Shown here: positions 58,238-64,000 of the stretch, piece after piece | Position numbering within the stretch: the first letter of the stretch is position 1 | Layout of the letters: every line of letters begins with the position of its first letter | Assembly (NCBI RefSeq): GCF_013170825.1 | Contig: NZ_CP033365.1 | Span: 4,104,001 to 4,168,000, forward strand | Length of the DNA stretch: 64,000 nt | Direction: 5' to 3' | Source of the DNA: Mesorhizobium sp. NZP2298 | GTDB lineage: Bacteria; Pseudomonadota; Alphaproteobacteria; Rhizobiales; Rhizobiaceae | Program-made: the position numbers and the translations under genes | Notes under the pieces: model-generated | Told to the model about the DNA's origin: nothing | The model's database searches: none | The model's input: only the letters and a program-made list of their open reading frames with translations

Positions 58238-58687
58238 ATGATGGGCGTCGTCTGGTCGCTTCTCGGCATCCTGTCCGGCGCCTTCATTGCCATTCAGGCC
58301 CCGATCAATTCGCAGCTGGCTCGCGGCCTGGGTCTCCCGGTCGCGGCTGCTGCCTTCTCGTTCCTGTCGGGCGCCATCGTGCTCGGCATCATCTCCGTCA
58401 CGGTGGTGAAGCTGCAAGGCATCTCGCTCGACTGGAAGGCGCCAGCGCCGTGGCTGTTCGTCGCCGGCGGCATGCTCGGCGGCTTCTATGTCACGCTCTC
58501 CACAATCCTGACTCCGCGCATCGGGGCCGCCGCCTTGATGGCGTTCCTGGTCGCCGGCCAGCTGCTGGCCGGCATGCTTATCGATCGCGTCGGCTTCCTT
58601 GGTGTCGCGGTGCGCGAGATCTCGCTCGGCCGGGTCGCCGGCGCGGTGCTGCTGCTGGTCGGAGCGCTGCTCGTCCGGCTATACTGA
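58238..58687 (+). CDS. YdcZ/DUF606-family DMT membrane protein
   Basis: This 149-aa protein has five membrane segments and matches the small, half-size members of the drug/metabolite transporter superfamily ([64 protein letters not shown]). Such proteins act as dimers. The substrate is unknown. Its stop overlaps the queA start (TGATG), so translation is probably coupled, although a role in queuosine metabolism is only a guess. Confidence 0.88.
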   Translation: MMGVVWSLLGILSGAFIAIQAPINSQLARGLGLPVAAAAFSFLSGAIVLGIISVTVVKLQGISLDWKAPAPWLFVAGGMLGGFYVTLSTILTPRIGAAALMAFLVAGQLLAGMLIDRVGFLGVAVREISLGRVAGAVLLLVGALLVRLY

Positions 58688-59775
58688 TGCGCGTCGATCT
58701 CTTTGACTTCGACCTGCCGGAGGAGCGCATCGCGCTCCGCCCGGCAGAACCGCGCGACAGCGCCAAGATGCTGGTGGTCAAGCCAGGCGAAGAGCTTGAA
58801 GACCGGGCGGTTGGCGACCTGCCATCCCTGCTCAGGGCCGGCGACGTGCTGGTGTTCAACGACACCAAGGTCATTCCGGCACAGCTCAAAGGCATCAGGC
58901 GGCGCGGCGAAGCGGCGGCGCAAGTCGAAGCGACACTGCATATGCGCGTGGCGCCGGACCGTTGGCTGGCCTTCATGCGGCCCGGCAAGCGTATCGCCGC
59001 CGGCGACCGCATCCATTTCGGTCATGACGGCAATTCCTGTTTCCTGGGCCAGCTCGACGCCACCGTTGTCGAGAAAGGCGAGGGCGGCGAGGCGCTGCTT
59101 GGCTTCGACCTGTCGGGGCCTTTCCTCGACGAAGCGCTGCACGCCGTCGGTCACATCCCTCTGCCTCCCTACATCGCTTCGAAGCGCGATGACGATGAGC
59201 GCGACCGGGCCGACTACCAGACCATCTATGCAAGGGAGGAAGGCGCTGTTGCCGCCCCTACCGCCGGCTTGCATTTCACGCCGGAGCTTTTTGCTGCTCT
59301 CGACGCCAGGGGTGTCGAACGCCACTTCGTGACTTTGCATGTCGGCGCCGGCACGTTCCTGCCGGTCAAGGCCGACGACACCGCCGATCACAAGATGCAT
59401 GCCGAGATCGGTTCGGTCAGTGAAGCGACTGCCAACGCGCTCAACGCGGCCAAGGTGAGGGGCGGACGCATCATTGCCGTTGGCACGACCTCGCTTCGCC
59501 TGCTTGAGAGTGCCGCGCGTGAGGACGCTTCGCTCGCTGCCTGGTCAGGCCCGACCGACATCTTCATCACGCCCGGCTACCGTTTTCGCACGGCCGACAT
59601 GCTGATAACCAATTTCCATCTGCCGCGCTCGACGCTGTTCATGCTGGTTTCGGCCTTCAGCGGTCTCGACACAATGCGTGCCGCCTATGCGCATGCCATT
59701 GCGAACCGGTACAGGTTCTACTCCTATGGAGACGCAAGCCTGCTTTATCGAGCGGAGATGAGCGATGGACGATGA
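58687..59775 (+). CDS. queA: S-adenosylmethionine:tRNA ribosyltransferase-isomerase
   Basis: ATG 58687 overlaps the upstream stop; the product is 362 aa. QueA transfers the ribosyl part of SAM to preQ1-modified tRNA, forming epoxyqueuosine. Signatures include [23 protein letters not shown] at the start, [52 protein letters not shown] and [18 protein letters not shown]. It overlaps an 89-aa gene that leads into tgt. All are probably one operon. Confidence 0.96.
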   Translation: MRVDLFDFDLPEERIALRPAEPRDSAKMLVVKPGEELEDRAVGDLPSLLRAGDVLVFNDTKVIPAQLKGIRRRGEAAAQVEATLHMRVAPDRWLAFMRPGKRIAAGDRIHFGHDGNSCFLGQLDATVVEKGEGGEALLGFDLSGPFLDEALHAVGHIPLPPYIASKRDDDERDRADYQTIYAREEGAVAAPTAGLHFTPELFAALDARGVERHFVTLHVGAGTFLPVKADDTADHKMHAEIGSVSEATANALNAAKVRGGRIIAVGTTSLRLLESAAREDASLAAWSGPTDIFITPGYRFRTADMLITNFHLPRSTLFMLVSAFSGLDTMRAAYAHAIANRYRFYSYGDASLLYRAEMSDGR

Positions 59776-60034
59776 TCTGCAAGCCCTCGATCGCGAAGGC
59801 CTGATCGCCGAAGTGAAAAAGCTGCGCGCCGGCATTCGCGCGCATCGTGACACGTCAGGCCATGATCTCTGCTGGCATCACCCGGATTTGTGGGACCTGC
59901 TGCCTGAAAAGACCGAGCCGTCGATCGCCGTGCCGCCCTGGCCAAAATTCATGCGCGGCTGCGTGCAATACCGCCAGTCGCTCGACAGGCAGGCGCCTGA
60001 CGCGCCGGTTCATGACAAGGAATTCAATGGCTAA
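59765..60034 (+). CDS. 89-aa conserved protein between queA and tgt
   Basis: This short protein overlaps the ends of both neighbours (11 bp with queA, 8 bp with tgt). It starts with a helical [32 protein letters not shown] segment, then reads [16 protein letters not shown] and [21 protein letters not shown], with a Cys-x-His-His cluster that could bind metal. I recall such an ORF between queA and tgt in other Rhizobiales. Its position suggests a link to tRNA modification, but no function is known. Confidence 0.8.
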   Translation: MDDDLQALDREGLIAEVKKLRAGIRAHRDTSGHDLCWHHPDLWDLLPEKTEPSIAVPPWPKFMRGCVQYRQSLDRQAPDAPVHDKEFNG

Positions 60035-61157
60035 GCCGTTCAGCTTCAAGGTTCTGGCGACCGATGGCAAGGCGCGGCGCGGTGTCATCGACATGCCGCG
60101 CGGCGAAATCCGCACGCCGGCCTTCATGCCGGTCGGCACCGGCGGCACCGTCAAGGCCATGTACATGGACCAGGTGCGCGGCGTCGGCGCCGACATCATC
60201 CTGGGCAACACCTATCACCTGATGCTGCGGCCGGGCGCCGAGCGCGTGGCGCGGCTCGGCGGCCTGCATGAATTCGCCCGCTGGCCGCATCCGATCCTGA
60301 CCGACAGCGGCGGTTTTCAGGTGATGTCGCTGTCGAAGCTGAGGAAGCTGACCGAAAAGGGCGTCACCTTCCGCTCACATATCGATGGCGCAGCCTACGA
60401 GATGTCGCCGGAGCGCTCCATCGAGATCCAAGGGCTGCTTGATTCCGATATCCAGATGCAGCTCGACGAATGCACGGCGCTGCCGGCTGAATTGAAGGAG
60501 ATCGAGCGTGCGATGGAGCTGTCGCTGCGCTGGGCCGAGCGCTGCAAGGTGGCGTTCGGCGACCAGCCCGGCAGGGCGATGTTCGGCATCGTGCAGGGCG
60601 GCGACAACGCGGCGCTCAGGGTGCGCTCGGCGCAGGCGCTGAGCGCGATGAATCTCAAGGGCTATGCGGTCGGCGGCTTGGCCGTCGGCGAGCCGCAAGC
60701 GGTGATGCTCGAGATGCTCGACATCACCTGTCCGGAACTGCCTGATGACAAGCCGCGCTATCTCATGGGTGTCGGTACGCCTGACGATATCCTGAAATCG
60801 GTGGCGCGCGGCATCGACATGTTCGATTGCGTCATGCCGACGCGGGCCGGCCGGCACGGCCTTGCCTATACAAGGCGCGGCAAGGTCAATCTGCGCAACG
60901 CGCGCCATGCGGACGACCCGCGACCGCTGGACGAGGAAAGCGACTGCCCGGCAGCGCGGGATTATTCGCGCGCCTATCTGCATCATCTCGTGCGCTCGCA
61001 GGAGGCGCTTGGCGCGATGCTGCTCACCTGGAACAATCTTTCCTACTACCAGAAGCTGATGCAGGACATTCGAGCCGGGATCGAGACCGGGAGCTTCGAG
61101 ACGCGTGGGACCGAGATCACGGAGGGCTGGGCGAGGGGCGACATCCCCGCCCTGTAA
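60027..61157 (+). CDS. tgt: tRNA-guanine transglycosylase with reduced zinc site
   Basis: From ATG 60027 this is 376 aa. Tgt exchanges guanine-34 for preQ1 in tRNAs with GUN anticodons. It has [16 protein letters not shown], a [17 protein letters not shown] segment with catalytic Asp, the [13 protein letters not shown] strand, and [16 protein letters not shown]. Catalytic Asp and substrate pocket GGLAVGE are intact. The usual zinc ligands of the C-terminal arm (C-x-C-x2-C) read [16 protein letters not shown] here, so only one of three Cys remains plus the His. An upstream frame to 59847 is not used. Confidence 0.95.
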   Translation: MAKPFSFKVLATDGKARRGVIDMPRGEIRTPAFMPVGTGGTVKAMYMDQVRGVGADIILGNTYHLMLRPGAERVARLGGLHEFARWPHPILTDSGGFQVMSLSKLRKLTEKGVTFRSHIDGAAYEMSPERSIEIQGLLDSDIQMQLDECTALPAELKEIERAMELSLRWAERCKVAFGDQPGRAMFGIVQGGDNAALRVRSAQALSAMNLKGYAVGGLAVGEPQAVMLEMLDITCPELPDDKPRYLMGVGTPDDILKSVARGIDMFDCVMPTRAGRHGLAYTRRGKVNLRNARHADDPRPLDEESDCPAARDYSRAYLHHLVRSQEALGAMLLTWNNLSYYQKLMQDIRAGIETGSFETRGTEITEGWARGDIPAL

Positions 61158-61161
61158 AACC

Positions 61162-61581
61162 TCAGGTGCTCAACGAGTTCGATGCGCGCAGGCTGCAGCC
61201 TGTAATCCGGAACGTGCCGTCGGGCTGCTGCTGCAGCGTATAGACCGCCTCATAATCCTTGCCGTCTGGGCCGACGATAAGCACCTGCTGGATGATCGAA
61301 CCCGGGCCCGTCTGTTCGACCTTGCCGAAGGCATAGGACTGTGGCTTGCGCACCGGCGGGTAGCCATTGGTCACCATGTTCATGAAGGCATCGACGGTCG
61401 GGAACACCTGCTTCACGTTCGGGGCGGCGAAGCTGTAGGCCTTGGCGCCATCATCAGCGAGGAGGGCCTTCAACTGGCCATCGATGACAGCCTGGCCAGC
61501 CTTGATTTCGGCATCGCCGGCAAAGGCCGAGGATATGAAGATGAATGGAATGACTGCGAATGCGAAAAAAGCGCGGCGCAT
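61162..61581 (-). CDS. DUF4864 family secreted protein
   Basis: From ATG 61581 (GGAGA upstream) this is 139 aa with a signal peptide (MRRAFFAFAVIPFIFISSAFA). The mature part contains AEIKAGQAVIDGQLKALLADDGAKAYSFAAPNVKQVFPTVDAFMNMVTNGYPPVRKPQSYAFG and a C-terminal strand DGTFRITGCSLRAS. This is the DUF4864 pattern, a small SnoaL-like fold of unknown role. It faces tgt with only a 4-bp gap. Confidence 0.85.
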   Translation of the reverse strand: MRRAFFAFAVIPFIFISSAFAGDAEIKAGQAVIDGQLKALLADDGAKAYSFAAPNVKQVFPTVDAFMNMVTNGYPPVRKPQSYAFGKVEQTGPGSIIQQVLIVGPDGKDYEAVYTLQQQPDGTFRITGCSLRASNSLST

Positions 61582-61834
61582 GGCCTGTCTCCGTCGTTCC
61601 TCGGAATGGTCCCTCAAAAATGATGTCCGAAGACCCACGATAACATACGCTTGGCGATGCATCCCGGTTTCACCGATTGCGAATATTCGCCACTGGAATG
61701 TCATGCCGGTTGCGGAGCTGCGCGAGGCCGTGGCCAGTGCCCGTGTCGGCTAAGTACGGATTCCAATGCTTGAAAGGCCGCCTCCAGTCTGCCAGAAGGG
61801 CCGCTTGGACTTGGACGTTTAGCGGGACGAAGCC

Positions 61835-62071
61835 ATGAAGGCGTTTTTCGTGCAGATCAAATGCGAGCTGGGCAAATCCTATGAGGTCGCCAGCGCGCTT
61901 GCCGATGCCGAGATCGCCTCGGAGATTTACTCCACCGCCGGCAACTACGATCTACTCGCCAAATTCTATGTCGACGATGAGGAAGATGTCGGCCACTTCG
62001 TCAACGAGAAGGTGCAGATTCTCCCCGGCATCAAGGACACGTTCACGGTCGTCACGTTTCGCGCCTTCTAG
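61835..62071 (+). CDS. Stand-alone Lrp/AsnC ligand-binding (RAM) domain protein
   Basis: This 78-aa protein is just the effector domain of Lrp/AsnC regulators (RAM domain, beta-alpha-beta-beta-alpha-beta): KAFFVQIKCELGKSYEVASALADAEIASEIYSTAGNYDLLAKFYV and the end GIKDTFTVVTFRAF. It has no DNA-binding part. Such proteins form oligomers that bind small ligands and may modulate full-length regulators. The conserved GNYDLLAKF turn binds effectors in the family. Confidence 0.9.
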   Translation: MKAFFVQIKCELGKSYEVASALADAEIASEIYSTAGNYDLLAKFYVDDEEDVGHFVNEKVQILPGIKDTFTVVTFRAF

Positions 62072-62217
62072 CCGGGGATGCATGTGCCCGGGCGCGAGGC
62101 AAAGCCTGATCAAGGCCGTATTTCAGCTGCCTCAATTTTAGGCAGGCGCGACATACTGATCAACCGGACCTCCCAAATCACCGATTGCGCTTGATTTTCT
62201 CCGGCGACGCCAGTGAA

Positions 62218-63654
62218 ATGGCGTCACAGGGGAGTATGCGATTGGCAGCGTTCGATGAAATGCTTCCGGAAGTCTCCGGATTGAGAAGACCGTATTCGGC
62301 TTATGATCGTTGGCTGAAGGAGCAGGATCCAGCCAGGCTTACCGAGAAGATGCAGGACGCCGAACGCGTCTTCCGCAAAACCGGAATCACCTTTGCCGTC
62401 TACGGCGAGCAAGAGGCGTCTGAGAGACTTATTCCCTTCGACATCGTTCCGCGCATCATTTCAGGCAATGAGTGGCGCCGCCTGACGCAAGGCATCGAAC
62501 AGCGCGTGCAGGCACTGAACGCCTTCCTCGACGACATCTACCATCGCCAGGAAATCCTGCGCGCCGGCCGTGTCCCCAGGGACCTCATCGCCAGGAACGA
62601 GGCTTTCCTGCCGGAGATGATCGGGGTGCGGCCGCCGGCCGGCGTCTACACTCATATCATCGGCGTCGATATCGTGCGCATCAGCGAGGACGAATTCTAC
62701 GTGCTGGAGGACAATGCACGCACGCCGTCGGGTGTCTCCTACATGCTGGAGAACCGCGAGACGATGATGCAGCTGTTCCCCGAGCTGTTCCAGAAGATCA
62801 AGGTGCGGCCGGTCGAGAACTACCCGCAGCTGCTGCGCCAGTCGCTGGCGGCGGTGCGGCCGCAGAGCACCAAGGGCGCGCCGACCATCGCGGTGCTGAC
62901 ACCCGGCAGTTTCAACTCGGCCTATTTCGAGCACGCCTTCCTTGCCGACCAGATGGGCGTGCAACTGGTCGAGGGGCAGGATCTGCGCGTCGTCGACGGC
63001 CATGTCGCGATGCGCACGACCGAGGGCTACAAGCAGATCGATGTGCTTTATCGCCGCGTCGATGATTCCTTCCTCGACCCGCTGACCTTCCGGCCGGATT
63101 CGGCCCTTGGCATACCCGGCATCATGGATGTCTACCGCGCCGGCAACATCACCATCGCCAATGCGCCGGGCACTGGTATCGCCGACGACAAGGCGATCTA
63201 TTCCTACATGCCCGAGATCGTCGAGTTCTACACAGGCCGCAAGGCGATCCTCGGCAACATCCCGACATGGCGCTGTTCCGAGCCGGACAGCCTGAAATAT
63301 GTGCTCGAGCACATCCATGAGCTGGTGATCAAGGAAGTGCACGGATCGGGCGGCTACGGCATGCTGGTCGGCCCGGCGGCGACCAAGAAGGAATGCGAGG
63401 CGTTCGCCAAGAAACTGGCCGCGAAGCCTTCCAACTATATCGCCCAGCCGACACTGGCGCTGTCGACCTGTCCGATCCTGACCGACAAGGGGCTGGCACC
63501 GCGCCATGTCGACCTCAGGCCCTACGTGCTGGTTTCCGACCGCATCCAGATCGTGCCCGGTGGCCTGACGCGCGTGGCGTTGAAGGAAGGCTCGCTGGTG
63601 GTCAATTCCTCGCAGGGCGGCGGAACGAAAGATACCTGGGTGTTGGATGATTGA
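62218..63654 (+). CDS. Circularly permuted type 2 ATP-grasp protein
   Basis: I chose ATG 62218 (478 aa); ATG 62236 and TTG 62185 remain possible. The protein matches the circularly permuted ATP-grasp family (formerly DUF404/DUF407): FDIVPRIISGNEWRRLTQGIEQRVQALNAFLDDIYH, YVLEDNARTPSGVSYMLENRE, NAPGTGIADDKAIYSYMPEIVEFYTG, VIKEVHGSGGYGMLVG and VNSSQGGGTKDTWVLDD. ATP-grasp enzymes form amide-like bonds, but the substrate of this family is unknown. The next gene encodes an alpha-E domain protein, the family's regular neighbour. Confidence 0.92.
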   Translation: MASQGSMRLAAFDEMLPEVSGLRRPYSAYDRWLKEQDPARLTEKMQDAERVFRKTGITFAVYGEQEASERLIPFDIVPRIISGNEWRRLTQGIEQRVQALNAFLDDIYHRQEILRAGRVPRDLIARNEAFLPEMIGVRPPAGVYTHIIGVDIVRISEDEFYVLEDNARTPSGVSYMLENRETMMQLFPELFQKIKVRPVENYPQLLRQSLAAVRPQSTKGAPTIAVLTPGSFNSAYFEHAFLADQMGVQLVEGQDLRVVDGHVAMRTTEGYKQIDVLYRRVDDSFLDPLTFRPDSALGIPGIMDVYRAGNITIANAPGTGIADDKAIYSYMPEIVEFYTGRKAILGNIPTWRCSEPDSLKYVLEHIHELVIKEVHGSGGYGMLVGPAATKKECEAFAKKLAAKPSNYIAQPTLALSTCPILTDKGLAPRHVDLRPYVLVSDRIQIVPGGLTRVALKEGSLVVNSSQGGGTKDTWVLDD

Positions 63655-63745
63655 GACGAGCGGGGGGACGCAGCAATCATGAGACGTATTCTTCGCTATT
63701 CGCCACTCGCCATTGGCCTTTCGCCCGACACCGGAGCAAGCTGAC

Positions 63746-64000
63746 ATGCTTTTGGGCCGCACCGCCAACGGGCTCTACTGGATGAACCGCTATATAGAGC
63801 GGGCCGAAAACATGGCGCGGCTGGTCGATGCCGGGCTGCGCATGGCGCTGACCCGCACGCAAAGCGCGTCGGAGGAATGGAATTCGGTGCTGCTCAGCGC
63901 CGGCTCGGATGTCGCTTTCACGCAGAAGTACTCGGACTACACGGCCGCGAACGTCGCCGATTTTCTGCTGCGCGACACCTCGAACCCGTCGAGCGCGATG
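63746..64000 (+). CDS. Alpha-E domain protein, 5' part only (cut by window end)
   Basis: ATG 63746 opens a frame that runs off the window after 85 codons. The visible part, MLLGRTANGLYWMNRYIERA followed by ENMARLVDAGLRMALTRTQ, is the characteristic start of the alpha-E (DUF403) family. These helical proteins are nearly always encoded next to a circularly permuted ATP-grasp gene, as here, and often followed by a transglutaminase and a proteasome-like peptidase. Those genes would lie beyond the window. Confidence 0.88.
   Translation, partial: MLLGRTANGLYWMNRYIERAENMARLVDAGLRMALTRTQSASEEWNSVLLSAGSDVAFTQKYSDYTAANVADFLLRDTSNPSSAM

Noticed and set aside
63679..63744. 21-codon ORF between the ATP-grasp and alpha-E genes
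   Set aside because: It is made of a tcgccactcgccatt-like simple sequence common between genes, and its ribosome site is too distant.

Overview
The window looks like a chromosomal segment of a high-GC alphaproteobacterium of the order Rhizobiales, most probably Mesorhizobium or a close relative. I infer this from gene content and protein resemblance, not from a database search. The main pointers are a giant growth-pole-ring type coiled-coil protein, a cckA/dksA neighbourhood, a urea transporter operon behind a sigma-54 promoter, alphaproteobacterial LexA boxes (GAAC-N7-GAAC), a queA/89-aa ORF/tgt cluster, and short dispersed palindromic elements. There are no rRNA or tRNA genes, CRISPR arrays, transposases or phage genes. 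Most of the window is housekeeping or conserved accessory sequence, and I found no convincing new defence or mobile system.

Layout. 1-6273 (minus) is the 3'-truncated polar-growth scaffold. 6548-8457 holds an orphan Hpt protein, a [2Fe-2S] ferredoxin and a thioredoxin-reductase-like ferredoxin-NADP reductase. 8560-10869 (minus) has a 14-TM drug exporter and a secreted HExxH protein. 10969-12780 is folP-folB-folK. 12849-15250 (minus) has a DUF924 protein and a Kef-type K+/H+ antiporter. 15588-19755 holds small exported proteins, the YcjX/YcjF pair and a SixA-type phosphatase. 20030-25468 holds dksA, a FliO-like protein, cckA (flanked by two copies of one repeat), a DeoD-like phosphorylase and a ribbon-helix-helix protein.

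25681-30826 has a VOC protein, a Tat-dependent GMC oxidoreductase with its small subunit, a PhoX-type phosphatase and a small secreted protein. 31081-36923 is the urtABCDE urea ABC transporter. 37191-41308 is a patchwork of small genes, including two apparent gene remnants, a diguanylate cyclase, DUF72, a GNAT protein and DUF302. 41305-47521 runs from uvrA to ssb, each with its own SOS box, with clpP and an ArsR/SRPBCC pair between them. 47668-53225 carries OsmC, MarC, VOC, AraC, ParB-like and SulP genes. 53358-61157 carries gyrA, coaD, two tandem cyclophilins, a YdcZ protein, queA and tgt. The right end (61162-64000) has DUF4864, a stand-alone Lrp/AsnC effector domain, and the start of an ATP-grasp/alpha-E gene pair.

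Functional themes are polar growth and cell-cycle control (scaffold, CckA, possibly Hpt), folate synthesis, nitrogen scavenging (urt), DNA damage response (uvrA, ssb), queuosine tRNA modification (queA, tgt) and periplasmic oxidation chemistry (GMC operon). Several reading frames run into or start beside dispersed palindromic repeats, which appear to have supplied the C-terminal residues of FolP and of the AraC-type regulator.
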